Shown: piece by piece, positions 40,384 through 49,390 of the stretch | How the letters are laid out: each line of letters begins with the position of its first letter | Numbering within the stretch: position 1 is the first letter of the stretch | From: SLRI01 sp964402505 | GTDB lineage: Bacteria; Pseudomonadota; Alphaproteobacteria; Geminicoccales; Geminicoccaceae | Assembly (NCBI GenBank): GCA_964402505.1 | Contig: CAYOCP010000001.1 | Span: 186,001 to 250,000 of the forward strand | Length of the DNA stretch: 64,000 nucleotides | Direction: 5' to 3' | The notes under the pieces: model-generated | Database searches by the model: none | The model's input: only the letters and a program-made list of their open reading frames with translations | Told to the model about the DNA's origin: nothing | Position numbers and translations under genes: made by a program

Positions 40384-41583
40384 CTAGCGCGGTGCCTGAA
40401 CGACGCCTTCCTTCAGAAGCTCCTCGATCTCCGCCTCGGCGTAGCCGGTCTCGGCCAGCACGTAGCGCGTGTCGGCTCCCGCCTCGAGCGCGAAGGCGGG
40501 CATTCGCGGCGGCTCGCCGTCGTAGCGATTGGGGTGGCTGACGAGGCGGACGGTCTCGCCGTTGATCTCGACGTCCTGAAAGACCTGGTTGTGCCGGACT
40601 TGCGGGTTTTGGGCCAGATCGTCGAAATTCTCGACCCGCGTGTACCACATCTGCTCAGCGTCGAAGGCGGCGGCGAGATCGGCGAAGCTCCGGTCGCGGA
40701 CGAGGGCTGCCACGACCCGGGCGATATCGTTGCGATCGACGTACTGGTCCCTGCCGACATAGGGCTCGAGCGCATCCGTTTGCAGCGCCCGGGCCAGCTT
40801 CTCCAGGGGGTTCAGCGAGAGGGCGAGCCAGCCATCGGCAACCTGGTAGAGGCCATAGGGCGCTTCGTGGAACCAGGTGGCGAGGCTCTCGTGCCGGTCG
40901 AGGACCCCGTCGCCCCGGCCCGCCGCGTAATAGTGGACGAGCGATTCCATCTGCATGTCGATGCCGGCACCGAGAAGGTTCGATTCGACGCGCGTGCCCT
41001 CGCCTGTGCGCAGCAATTTGATGTAGGCGCCGAGGATGCCCAGGGCGAAGAGGGCGCCGCCGTGCTGGTCGACGGCGGCAGCGCCGATGGCGGTCGGCCG
41101 GTGGCCGTGGCCGCCATTGGCCGAGGCGATGCCCGACATGGCCTGGATCAGGAGGTCCTGGCCCGGTCGGTCGACATAGGGGCCGGTGGCGCCGAAGCCC
41201 GAGGCCGAGGCGTAGATGATGTCGGGCTTTCGAGCCTTGACCTCGGCATAGCCGAGCCCGAGCCGCTCGAGCGTGCCGGGACGGAAGTTCTCGGCGACCG
41301 CGTGGCTCCTCTCGACCATGCGCAGCACGATCTCCCTCGCCTCCGGCCGCTTGAGGTCGATGGAGATGCTGCGGGCGTTGCGGTTGGCGCAGAGGTAGAA
41401 GACGCTGACGCCGCCGACCCTGATCCGCCCGGCCCCCGCCCAGACGCGCTCGTAGGAGCCTCTGGGCGGCTCGATGCGGATGATCTCGGCGCCCATGTCG
41501 CCCAGATACTGCATGGCGGCGGGTCCCTGCAGGAAATGGCAAAAGCTCACGATTTTCATGCCGTCGAGCAGCAAGAATCCCAC
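40384..41583 (-). CDS. CaiB/BaiF-type (family III) CoA transferase 2
   Basis: This is a 399-aa family III CoA transferase with catalytic Asp172 (AAVDQHGGALFALG), GDMGAEIIRIEPP, CANRNARSISIDLK and PGQDLLIQAMSG. It is clearly homologous to, but only moderately like, the enzyme at 31479-32672; the two share motif order and length. It is the first gene of the long minus-strand run MaoC-CoA transferase-crotonase-AroQ-hydrolase. It lies opposite the FAD protein gene with 124 bases between, where a shared promoter region is expected. Confidence 0.92.
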   Translation of the reverse strand: MGFLLLDGMKIVSFCHFLQGPAAMQYLGDMGAEIIRIEPPRGSYERVWAGAGRIRVGGVSVFYLCANRNARSISIDLKRPEAREIVLRMVERSHAVAENFRPGTLERLGLGYAEVKARKPDIIYASASGFGATGPYVDRPGQDLLIQAMSGIASANGGHGHRPTAIGAAAVDQHGGALFALGILGAYIKLLRTGEGTRVESNLLGAGIDMQMESLVHYYAAGRGDGVLDRHESLATWFHEAPYGLYQVADGWLALSLNPLEKLARALQTDALEPYVGRDQYVDRNDIARVVAALVRDRSFADLAAAFDAEQMWYTRVENFDDLAQNPQVRHNQVFQDVEINGETVRLVSHPNRYDGEPPRMPAFALEAGADTRYVLAETGYAEAEIEELLKEGVVQAPR

Positions 41584-41707
41584 TCCCCAGATTGCATCCC
41601 AACGATCGCGAGCGAGCGACCGTTCCGCCGATCCCCTACTTACATATCAGGAAGCCACGCGGTAGGGGTGTCGTCAAGGTCCACGATCGGGGCAAGGGGC
41701 ACCACGC

Positions 41708-43189
41708 ATGGAGGAGACCTTCGATATCGTCGTCGTCGGTGGCGGCGGGGCCGGGCTGATGGCGGCGCTCGCGGCGGCCCGGCTCGGCCGGCGCGTGCTG
41801 CTGCTCGAGAAGAACGCGCATCTCGGCGGCACGACCCTGCTCTCGGTCGGCACGGTCTGCACGACCGCAACGCCGGAGCAGCGCAAGCTGGGCATCCAGG
41901 ACACGCCGGCCGCGCATTTCGAGGACATGGAGAAGTTCGCGGGCGATCTCGCGGGCCGGGACAACACGCTCCTTCGGCGGCTTCTGGTGAACGAGGTGCC
42001 GGAAACCTACCGCCAGCTCAAGGAGGTGGGCATCGCCTTCACCGGCCCGATACCGGAGCCGCCGCACCGCCATCCGCGCCTGCACGCGGTGGTGCCGCAT
42101 TCACGCGGTTACATTCACCATCTTGCCCGGGGCTGCCGCCAAGCCGGTGCCATGATCCGCACGGGCTTGCGGGCGACCCGGCTGCTGCGGGAGGACGGTC
42201 GGATCGGCGGCCTCGAGGCCGAGGCGGCGGGCGGCCGGACCCTCATCTTCCGAGCCCGGCAGGCGGTGATCCTCGCCGCCGGCGACTTCAGCGCCGCCGA
42301 CCGGGCGTTCAGGGCGCGGTTCCTCGCACCCGAGCTGCTCGACGTCGAGGGGGCCAACCCCACCAGCACCGGCGACGGGCAGCGGCTCGGCGAGGCGGTG
42401 GGCGGCGTGATCGTCAACGGCGATCTCGTCTGGGGGCCGGAAATCCGCTTCGTGGCCCCGCCCCGGCCGGCGCTGGTCAACCGCCTGCCACCCTGGCGGA
42501 AGCTGGCGCAGGCGATCCGCATGGGCATCGCGCTGGCGCCCGAAAGGCTGCTGCGGCCCTTTCTCATGGGCTTCGTCACCACACTTCTCGCACCGTCCCA
42601 TGGTCTCTTCGATCGGGGCGCCATCCTCGTCAATCGGGAAGGAAGGCGCTTCTGCGACGAGCGGGGCCGGCCGCAGGACCGGATCAGCCGGGAGGAAGGC
42701 GGTGTTGCCTGGGTCGTGCTCGATGCCGCGATTGCCGAGCAGTTCGAGGCGTGGCCGAACTACGTCTCGACCGCGCCCGGCGTCGGCTACGCCTATCTCG
42801 CGGACTACCTGCGCTCGAGGCGGGACATCGCCTTTCGCGCGGGCTCCATCCCCGAGCTCGCGGGTGCGCTCGGCATCGACGGCGATGCTCTGGGCCGGAC
42901 CATCGCCGATTACAACGCCTCAAGCGAGCGCGGCGACCGGCCGAAGCTGACGCGCCCGCCCTTCGTCGCGCTCGGCCCGGCCAAGTCCTGGATACTGTTC
43001 GGCGAGGGCGGGCTTCTGGTCGACGAGCGGCTGCGGGTACTCGATACCGACCGGCGGGCCATTCCCGGCCTCTTCGCCGCCGGATCGTGCGGCCAGGGCG
43101 GGGTGATCCTCAACGGCCACGGCCACCACCTCGGCTGGGCCTTCACCTCGGGCCGCCTTGCCGGTCAATACGCCGCGCTCGGCGATTGA
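41708..43189 (+). CDS. FAD-dependent oxidoreductase of the fumarate reductase/3-ketosteroid dehydrogenase group
   Basis: This 493-aa flavoprotein has the dinucleotide motif IVVVGGGGAGLMAALAAARLG (7-27), the LLLEKNAHLGGTT segment (31-43), AVILAAGDFSA and the C-terminal FAAGSCGQGGVILNGHGHHLGWAFTSGRLAG. The family takes hydrogen from, or adds it to, activated carbon-carbon bonds in succinate, steroid or related ring compounds. There is no Tat signal, so it is cytoplasmic. Its position facing the CoA-ester operon suggests a desaturation or reduction step on the same substrate. It is followed 60 bases later by a cupin gene. Confidence 0.9.
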   Translation: MEETFDIVVVGGGGAGLMAALAAARLGRRVLLLEKNAHLGGTTLLSVGTVCTTATPEQRKLGIQDTPAAHFEDMEKFAGDLAGRDNTLLRRLLVNEVPETYRQLKEVGIAFTGPIPEPPHRHPRLHAVVPHSRGYIHHLARGCRQAGAMIRTGLRATRLLREDGRIGGLEAEAAGGRTLIFRARQAVILAAGDFSAADRAFRARFLAPELLDVEGANPTSTGDGQRLGEAVGGVIVNGDLVWGPEIRFVAPPRPALVNRLPPWRKLAQAIRMGIALAPERLLRPFLMGFVTTLLAPSHGLFDRGAILVNREGRRFCDERGRPQDRISREEGGVAWVVLDAAIAEQFEAWPNYVSTAPGVGYAYLADYLRSRRDIAFRAGSIPELAGALGIDGDALGRTIADYNASSERGDRPKLTRPPFVALGPAKSWILFGEGGLLVDERLRVLDTDRRAIPGLFAAGSCGQGGVILNGHGHHLGWAFTSGRLAGQYAALGD

Positions 43190-43249
43190 CGCGGCGGGGC
43201 CTCCATGCTTTCCTGACTCTTGTGTCAGTGCGCAAAGAGGGGACGTGCC

Positions 43250-43768
43250 GTGGAGAAGGCGAAGACGAGGCTGGGCGACGCCAGGGTTCTCGGGCCCGAG
43301 GACGGCCTGAGCCACTGGCAGCCGGTGCCGGCCAACGGGCATGTCCGCTGCCTCTTCAGCGACACCACGGTAAAGAGCACCAACCGCTTCGCCATGGGCA
43401 CGCAGACCGTGGCCCCGGGCTGCTTCATCCGCGAGCACACCCACGACCGCAACGAGGAGATCATCTTCGTCGTCTCCGGCCGCGGCTTCGTCAAGCTGGA
43501 CGGCGAGGAGCACCCCATCGAGCCGGGCTCGGCCGTGTTCCTCGGTGTCAACAGGAAGCACATGTTCATCAACCCGGGCCCCGAGCCCTTGACCTTTGTC
43601 TGGTACTTCACGCCGGGCGGGCTCGACGACTTCTTCGCCGAGATCGGGCGGCAGCGCAGGCCGGGCGAGCCGGCGCCCGAGCCCTTCGCGCGCCCTGCGA
43701 ACGTGGCCGAGATCGAGAAGCGCACCGTCTTCGGCTGGACGGATCAGGAGTTCGCGAACCGCGATTGA
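43250..43768 (+). CDS. Cupin-domain protein
   Basis: The 172-aa protein has one cupin barrel. Motif 1 is CFIREHTHDRNEEIIFVVSGRG with metal ligands His63, His65 and Glu69/70. Motif 2 has PGSAVFLGVNRKHMFINPG with His104. Cupins of this size can be dioxygenases, isomerases or ligand sensors. The start is GTG 43250, with AGAGGGG about 8 bases upstream. An upstream in-frame TTG would add a Cys-rich stretch that does not match cupins. It shares direction with the FAD protein gene, so co-transcription is likely. Confidence 0.85.
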   Translation: MEKAKTRLGDARVLGPEDGLSHWQPVPANGHVRCLFSDTTVKSTNRFAMGTQTVAPGCFIREHTHDRNEEIIFVVSGRGFVKLDGEEHPIEPGSAVFLGVNRKHMFINPGPEPLTFVWYFTPGGLDDFFAEIGRQRRPGEPAPEPFARPANVAEIEKRTVFGWTDQEFANRD

Positions 43769-43849
43769 GGCGGTGTTCCAGGCAGGGGCGAGCGGATCGG
43801 GTCGGCTGGCGGGTCGGCGATCCCGGACGCAATCGGGGCCGGCGCGGGT

Positions 43850-44830
43850 TCAGCACAGGCGGTCGGGGGCTTCCTTCAGCAATGACGCGGCTTCGCCGAC
43901 CATGGCGTCGACGATGGAGCGGACCGGACGGACCTCATGGATGAGGCCCGCCGCCTCGCCGACGAAGACGCCCGTATCCTCGACCTCGCCCGTCCGAAAG
44001 CCCCGCCAGTAGCGCTCGGCCTCCGCCGCGAGGGTCGCGGGCTCGGCGAGCGCGCGCTCGCGGCCCTGCCAGTCCATGACGAAGCGGGTGCGCAGGGCAC
44101 GGCCGCTGAAGCCATCGGGCCAGTCGAAGCCGCGCACCAGGTCGATCACGCCGGTCTTGAAGGTGGCATCGCCGTCGGCGGCGACAATGGCCGACTTGAA
44201 GCCCGGCGGGGCCAGCGATTCCTCGCTGGCGACGAGGCAGGAGCCGATCAGGACGCCGTCGGCACCGAGCATGAGGGCGGCGGCGAGGCCACGGCCGTCG
44301 GCGATGCCGCCGGCGGCGAGGAGAAGGGTCTCGGGCGCCTCCCGGACGAGATGGTCGGCGATTTCGGGCACGAGGGTCGAAATCGCCCGATGACCGCCAT
44401 GGCCGCCGGCCTCCCCACCCTGGGCAACCAGGATATCGGCGCCGGCCGCCAGGGCTTCGCGCGCGTGGTCCATCGTCTGCACCTGGCAGATCAGCAGGGC
44501 ACCGGCATCGCGCACCGCTGCGGCGAAAGGCTCGACGGCGCCGAACGACAGCATGAGAGCCGCGGGCGCATGGGCCAGCGCGAGATCGAGCAGCTCGGGC
44601 CTTTCGGCCAGGGACCAGGTGATGAAGCCGCAACCGATCCGGGCATTGCCGGCGGCGGCGAACTCCCGCTCCAGCCATTCGGCGTCGCCATAGCCGCCGC
44701 CGATCAGGCCGAGGGCGCCGGCTTCGGACATGGCGGCCGCGAGCCGGCCGCCGGCGATGAAGCCCATGGGGGCGGAGAGGATCGGATGCTCGATCCGCAG
44801 CCGTTGCGTCAGGCGCGTTCGCAGCCGCAT
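43850..44830 (-). CDS. Nitronate monooxygenase-family FMN protein
   Basis: This 326-aa TIM-barrel flavoprotein has PILSAPMGFIAGGRLAAAMSEAGALGLIGGG (16-46), the FMN-phosphate and active-site segment AQGGEAGGHGG (136-146) with the conserved His144, and AAGGIADGRGLAAALMLGADGVLIG. The family oxidises nitronates such as propionate-3-nitronate, and it also includes enoyl-reductase-like members (FabK) with the same fold, so the reaction is not certain. It is convergent with the cupin gene and lies 67 bases upstream of tctA of operon 2, but is not in the same close run. Confidence 0.88.
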   Translation of the reverse strand: MRLRTRLTQRLRIEHPILSAPMGFIAGGRLAAAMSEAGALGLIGGGYGDAEWLEREFAAAGNARIGCGFITWSLAERPELLDLALAHAPAALMLSFGAVEPFAAAVRDAGALLICQVQTMDHAREALAAGADILVAQGGEAGGHGGHRAISTLVPEIADHLVREAPETLLLAAGGIADGRGLAAALMLGADGVLIGSCLVASEESLAPPGFKSAIVAADGDATFKTGVIDLVRGFDWPDGFSGRALRTRFVMDWQGRERALAEPATLAAEAERYWRGFRTGEVEDTGVFVGEAAGLIHEVRPVRSIVDAMVGEAASLLKEAPDRLC

Positions 44831-44897
44831 GAGCCGAGAGCCTCCACAGGCTTCAGGTGAGCCGCCAGTCTACCGGTGCCCTCGGGCCCTTGGAAGC

Positions 44898-46421
44898 TCA
44901 GCCGGCGCGACGGAGGCGGGCGCCGAGTCGGCGGCGCAAGCGGCGCCAGGCGGGGACCTGGGCCAGGACGGTGAGGAGGATGGCGGCGATGAGGATCAGG
45001 CTCACGGGTCGGGTGAAAAAGTCGAGCGGATCGCCCTGGCTCACCATGAGGGCACGACGGAGATTCTCGTCGGCCATGGGTCCCAGAATCACGCCGATGA
45101 CGAGAGGCGCTATCGGGTACTCCATTTCGGTCAGCACGTAGGCGGCGATACCGACCGCCACCATGAGGTAGAGGTTGGTGATGTTGAGGCCGAGGGCGTA
45201 GGATCCCAGGACCGAGAGGAGGGCCACGATCGGCAGGAAGAGGGTGGCCGGCACGCGCAGGAGCTTGATGACCTGGCGGGCGAGAATGATGCCGTTGAGC
45301 CACATGGCGGCCGAGGCGAGGACCATGATGGCGGCGAGCTCGGCGAGGAAGGTCGGCTGCTGGATGGAGAGCATCGGCCCCGGGGTCAGGCCGTGGAGCA
45401 TGAGGGCGCCGAGCAGCATGACGGCCGGTGGCGAGCCCGGTATGCCGAGGGTGACGAGCGGGATGAGCGCACCGCCGATGCAGGCGTTGTTGGCGGTCTC
45501 GGACGAGATGATGCCGACCGGCTCGCCCTGGCCGAAGCGCTCGGGGTGGGGCGAGCCGTTCTTGGCCGCACCGTAGGAGACCCAGCCGGCGATGTCCTCG
45601 CCGACGCCCGGGACGGCGCCGATGCCGACGCCGATCAGCGCCGAACGGATGATGTGGCGGAGGTTCTTAGCGACGGTCGCGACGTCGGGGATGATGCGGC
45701 CGACCGCCTGGACGGCGGCGAGCGGCGCCTTCGAGCGCAGCGTGCCGATGATCTGCGGGATGGCGAAGGCGCCGATCAGCACGGGCACGACCTCGATGCC
45801 CGAATCGAGGGCGTGGATGTCGAAGGTGTAGCGCGGGTAGTACATGAGCTTGTCGCGGCCGATGCAGGCGAGGGCGAGGCCGAGAAAGCCCGCGATCCAG
45901 CCCTTGACGACGAGGTCGGGGCTGGTCAGCGAGCCCGAGATGATGATGCCGAAGAGGGCGAGCAGGAAGAACTCGTAAGAGGTGAACTGAAGGGCCAGCT
46001 CGACGATGAGCGGGGCCGTCAGCACGAGCGCCAGCATGCCGAGCAGCGTGCCGATGAAGGAGGCGGTCGTGGTCAGGCCGAGGGCACGGCCGCCCTCCCC
46101 TTTTTTCGCCATCGGGTAGCCGTCCATGGCGGTGGCGGCCGAGGCGGCGGTGCCCGGGATGTTGAGCAGGATGGCGGAGTAGGAGCCGCCATAGATGGCG
46201 CCGACATAGAGCGCGATGAGCGAGACGAGCGCCAGATCCAGGTCGAAGCCGTAGGTGAGCGTGGTGAGCAGGCCGACGCCGAGCGTGGCGGTGAGGCCCG
46301 GAAGGGCACCGAAGACGATGCCGAGCAGGCTCGAGCCGAGAAGGACAGCGACCATTGTCGGCTGCGACAGGAGATGGCCGAGCGCCTCGACGAAGGCCAG
46401 GAGCTGGTCGCCGACGGGCAT
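44898..46421 (-). CDS. tctA: TTT transporter large permease TctA (operon 2)
   Basis: This 507-aa membrane permease has both family signatures, GIVFGALPGLTATLGVG near the N-terminus and GVGIGAVPGVGEDIAGWVSYG about 265 residues in, and about twelve helices. It is 3 bases downstream of tctB in the order C-B-A. Compared with operon 1, the second signature has a Glu (GEDIA) where operon 1 has GGDIA. Operon 3 has GADIA. The three copies are therefore separate paralogues, not recent duplicates. The ligand is unknown, but the facing SMP-30 operon suggests a sugar-acid or lactone-derived carboxylate. Confidence 0.93.
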   Translation of the reverse strand: MPVGDQLLAFVEALGHLLSQPTMVAVLLGSSLLGIVFGALPGLTATLGVGLLTTLTYGFDLDLALVSLIALYVGAIYGGSYSAILLNIPGTAASAATAMDGYPMAKKGEGGRALGLTTTASFIGTLLGMLALVLTAPLIVELALQFTSYEFFLLALFGIIISGSLTSPDLVVKGWIAGFLGLALACIGRDKLMYYPRYTFDIHALDSGIEVVPVLIGAFAIPQIIGTLRSKAPLAAVQAVGRIIPDVATVAKNLRHIIRSALIGVGIGAVPGVGEDIAGWVSYGAAKNGSPHPERFGQGEPVGIISSETANNACIGGALIPLVTLGIPGSPPAVMLLGALMLHGLTPGPMLSIQQPTFLAELAAIMVLASAAMWLNGIILARQVIKLLRVPATLFLPIVALLSVLGSYALGLNITNLYLMVAVGIAAYVLTEMEYPIAPLVIGVILGPMADENLRRALMVSQGDPLDFFTRPVSLILIAAILLTVLAQVPAWRRLRRRLGARLRRAG

Positions 46422-46424
46422 GAC

Positions 46425-47177
46425 TCAGAAGACCCCGCGGATGGCGTAGTAGACGCTCTCGAGCGCCACGACGACGAGGCCCTCCCGCGGCAGCGGCACC
46501 AGAAGGAGGAACTTGAAGGCGATGCCGAGCACGAGTGGAGTCGCCAGCGCCACGGCGAGGCACTGCCCGACGCCATGGCGGGCGTCGGAGCCGGGGCCGG
46601 TCAGGAAGCGGGCGACGAGCAGCATGAGGGCGGCCACCAGCAGGGCGGTGGCATCGACGAGATGTGCGGCGGTGCCGCGCGGCGCCGGGGTCAGGCCGAG
46701 GCCGGCCATGGCGAGGAGGGCCGTGGCGGTGAGGAAGTACGTGGTGAGCGCCAACCTGGCTACCCGCGGCTCGTGGACATGGAAGGCCAAGGTGAAGGCG
46801 GCGAGGAAGAGGAAGCCGGCGACGATGAAGTCGACGCGCGGCACCAGCGCCACGACGAAGGCGGCGATGATGCCGGCGATCAGCACCACGTCGCCCTGGC
46901 CCTTGAGGGCTGCGAAAGGGCTGCCGTCGGCCTCCCTCAATCCTGCCCGGAGCGTCCTGACGATCAGCGTGACGGCGAGCAGGCCGATGCAGAGGGCGAC
47001 GATGAGCGGGAAGAGCGCCGGTGAGACGTACCAGGCGTTCCTGACGCCGGCATAGGTGCCACGCAGCGGGAACTGCAGGGCGCCGCCGGCCATGGCGGCG
47101 GCGAGGAGCAGGAGGACGAGGCCCGTCCAGAGGTCGGAGGGGCGGCCGCCGCCGGCGCCGCGGGTCGGGGTGATCAT
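46425..47177 (-). CDS. tctB: TTT transporter small permease TctB (operon 2)
   Basis: The 250-aa product is longer than usual for TctB (about 150-180 aa). It has about six hydrophobic segments (LWTGLVLLLLAAAMAGGAL, ALFPLIVALCIGLLAVTLIV, DVVLIAGIIAAFVVALV, FIVAGFLFLAAFTLAF, a central LVDATALLVAALMLLVARFL, and a last one before LPREGLVVVALE). The extra helices lie in the second half. ATG 47177 has AGGAA upstream. Translational coupling to tctA is likely from the 3-base gap. Confidence 0.85.
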   Translation of the reverse strand: MITPTRGAGGGRPSDLWTGLVLLLLAAAMAGGALQFPLRGTYAGVRNAWYVSPALFPLIVALCIGLLAVTLIVRTLRAGLREADGSPFAALKGQGDVVLIAGIIAAFVVALVPRVDFIVAGFLFLAAFTLAFHVHEPRVARLALTTYFLTATALLAMAGLGLTPAPRGTAAHLVDATALLVAALMLLVARFLTGPGSDARHGVGQCLAVALATPLVLGIAFKFLLLVPLPREGLVVVALESVYYAIRGVF

Positions 47178-47265
47178 GGGCGTTCCTGGCGAGCGAGGGG
47201 CGGGCGGGAACGGCGATGCGCCCCCTCCCGCTCCACCGCTCTGAGGCAAGAACCTGTCCGCAGGC

Positions 47266-48270
47266 TCAATCCGGCTTCGGGATGCCGAGGCTCGCGGGAT
47301 CGACCGAGGCGGCACCCAGATCGTAGAGGGTCCAGGCGAAGAGCGATTCGAGCCGCGCGAACTCCTTCTTCGCAGCCTCGCCGGAAGCGCCCGACGGCTC
47401 GTAGTAGTTGTCGGCGAGCCAAGTCTGCACCTTGTCGCTGGCCATGGCGGCGTCGAAGGCATTGGTCAGGGTCTGCTTGACGTCGTCCGGGGCCGCGTCG
47501 AGGACGGCGAAGCCAATCGCCTGCTTGATCGGCAGATGCTGGGTGAGGTCGGGATAGGTGTCGAAGGCCGAGGGGATGGTCGTGCCGTTCAGCTCGACGC
47601 CCTTGGGCACCAGCATGGCCAAGGGACGCAGCCGACCGGCCTGGAGGAGCTGCTGCTGCTCGGCGAGCGAGGTGACGACGACCTGCACCTCGCCGGCGAC
47701 GGCGGCGTTCTGGGCCGGGGCCGAGCCGTCATAGGGGATGTAGTTGAAGGAGGCGCCGGTGCCCTTCTCGAGGGCGAGGAGGTTGAGGTGATGGATGGAG
47801 CCGGCGGCACTGGCGCCGGCCGGGATCTCGCCGGGCTTCTCCTTGGCCGCCTCGATCAGCTCCTGGAGCGACTGCCAGGGCGCGTCGCTCGAGACCGAGA
47901 CGAGGTCGGGCGAGCCGCCGATGATGAAGGGGTACCAGACGTCCATGCGCTGGTCCCAGCCGCCCTGCACCCCGGCGGTGACCACCGATTCGGAGATGCC
48001 GGCCAGGGTGTAGCCGTCGGCCGGCTGCTCGAAGACGTAGCTCATGCCGGCCGAGCCGCCGACGCCGCCGGTGCGGTTGGTGACGTTGATGCGGACGGGC
48101 AGGTGCTCCTGCATCTCGGCCATGACCAGCCGGTTGGCGGTGTCGGTGCCGCCGCCGGCCGCCCAGACGATGACCGCGTTGATGTCGCGGCTCGGATAGT
48201 CCTGGGCCGTCGCACCCGTGGCCGTCACGGCCAGGGCGATGCCCAGCGCGAGCGATGTTCTAAGACGCAT
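47266..48270 (-). CDS. tctC: TTT transporter periplasmic binding protein TctC (operon 2)
   Basis: This 334-aa periplasmic receptor has a signal peptide MRLRTSLALGIALAVTATGATA (1-22), cut before QDYPSRD. The following VIVWAAGGGTDTANRLV loop and the SDAPWQSLQELIEAAKEKPGEI segment are Bug/TctC hallmarks. The mature start QDYP is the same as in operon 1 (QDYPERE), so these two receptors may be related in ligand type. ATG 48270 has GGGAGCAG upstream. It is the first gene of the operon and faces the SMP-30 gene across 130 bases with a palindrome. Confidence 0.93.
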   Translation of the reverse strand: MRLRTSLALGIALAVTATGATAQDYPSRDINAVIVWAAGGGTDTANRLVMAEMQEHLPVRINVTNRTGGVGGSAGMSYVFEQPADGYTLAGISESVVTAGVQGGWDQRMDVWYPFIIGGSPDLVSVSSDAPWQSLQELIEAAKEKPGEIPAGASAAGSIHHLNLLALEKGTGASFNYIPYDGSAPAQNAAVAGEVQVVVTSLAEQQQLLQAGRLRPLAMLVPKGVELNGTTIPSAFDTYPDLTQHLPIKQAIGFAVLDAAPDDVKQTLTNAFDAAMASDKVQTWLADNYYEPSGASGEAAKKEFARLESLFAWTLYDLGAASVDPASLGIPKPD

Positions 48271-48356
48271 GGTCTGCTCCCTTGGTCGACCGGTTGGCAT
48301 TCCTCGAGCCGCGTTCTCGACGATATCCTTGAATATCGGATGCGGTTCGGTATTTC

Positions 48357-48372
48357 TTTACGTATACGTAAA
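48357..48372. promoter_or_regulatory. Perfect 16-bp palindrome, candidate GntR operator
   Basis: TTTACGTATACGTAAA is an exact palindrome in the 130-base gap between the divergent tctC and SMP-30 genes, in an AT-rich island that contrasts with the rest of the window. A GntR (FCD) regulator gene is two genes away in the SMP-30 operon. FCD regulators often bind dyads with a GTATAC-like centre, as here. A nearby GATATCCTTGAATATC (48322-48337) may be a second site or promoter element. Confidence 0.55.
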
Positions 48373-48400
48373 ACGGGAGACCGGTCAATGCGCAATTCCG

Positions 48401-49390
48401 ATGCTCGACCCGGCTAGGCTCAGGCCGCTCGGCAGCGGCCTCGTGCGCCCGGAATGCGTCCTGGCGCACAGCTCGGGCCTGCTTTTTGCCGCCGACTGGA
48501 CCGATCCGGGCGGGATTTCGGCCGTCCGGCCTGATGGCCGGGTCGTGCGGCTCCTGGCCAAGGGGGCACCCCGGCATCTCAGGCCGAACGGGATCGCGCT
48601 CGAAGAGGGCGGCAGCTTCCTGCTGGCGGAGCTCGGTGCCGAGACGGGGGGCGTCTGGCGGCTCTGGCCCGACGGCGCCGTCGAGCCGGTGCTGCTCGAC
48701 GTCGAGGGGTGGCCGCTGCCGCCGGCCAACTACGTGCATCTCGACGGGGAAGGCCGGCTCTGGGTGACGGTCAGCACGCGCCACCAGCCCCGGCATCTGG
48801 CGGCGCGACCGGAGGTGGCCGACGGCTTCGTCGTCCTCGTCGAGCACGGGCGGGCCCGGATCGTCGCCGACGGGCTCGGCTACACCAATGAATGCCTGGT
48901 ATCGCCCGATGGAGAATGGCTCTACCTGAACGAGACCTTCGGGCGAAGGCTCAGCCGCCTGCCGATCACGAAGGGCGGGCTCGGCGAGCGCCGGACCGTG
49001 GCCGAATTCGGTCATGGCAGCTATCCGGACGGGCTCACCTTCGATGTGGAGGGCGGCGTCTGGATCACCAGCATCGTCAGCAACCGGGTGATCCGCGTCG
49101 GCCCCGAGGGCCGGCAGGAGCTGATGCTGGAGGAGGCGGATGCCGATTTCGTCGAGGCGGTCGAGCAGGCCTTCCACGCCGGCCAGCTCGATCGCAGCCT
49201 GCTCGACCACGTGCCGAAGGGCCGGCTGAAGAACATCTCGAGTCTCGCCTTCACCGGGCCGGGCCGCCGAACCCTCTGCCTCGGCTGTCTGCTCGGCCAG
49301 AGCCTGATGCTGATCGACGGGCCGCTCGCCGGGGCGGCACCGGCCCACTGGGATTTCGATCTGGGCGAGCGGCTGGAGGGTCTCCTTTGA
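48401..49390 (+). CDS. SMP-30/gluconolactonase-family lactonase
   Basis: This 329-aa six-blade propeller has the metal-site residues Glu18 (RPECVL), Asn110 (PANYVHLD), Asn163 (GYTNECLVSPDG) and Asp210 (SYPDGLTFD), the set that binds the catalytic Ca2+ or Zn2+ in SMP-30. The family opens sugar lactones such as gluconolactone. There is no signal peptide, so it is cytoplasmic. The ATG at 48401 is the first plausible in-frame start after the palindrome; its GGGAGA is about 21 bases upstream, which is far, so the start is not certain. Its TGA overlaps the TTG start of the next gene. Confidence 0.9.
   Translation: MLDPARLRPLGSGLVRPECVLAHSSGLLFAADWTDPGGISAVRPDGRVVRLLAKGAPRHLRPNGIALEEGGSFLLAELGAETGGVWRLWPDGAVEPVLLDVEGWPLPPANYVHLDGEGRLWVTVSTRHQPRHLAARPEVADGFVVLVEHGRARIVADGLGYTNECLVSPDGEWLYLNETFGRRLSRLPITKGGLGERRTVAEFGHGSYPDGLTFDVEGGVWITSIVSNRVIRVGPEGRQELMLEEADADFVEAVEQAFHAGQLDRSLLDHVPKGRLKNISSLAFTGPGRRTLCLGCLLGQSLMLIDGPLAGAAPAHWDFDLGERLEGLL

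Noticed and set aside
40378..43944. A 1188-codon open frame on the plus strand
   Set aside because: It runs antisense through the second CaiB-type gene and then out of frame through the FAD and cupin genes; its product is Arg/Gly-rich with no domain.
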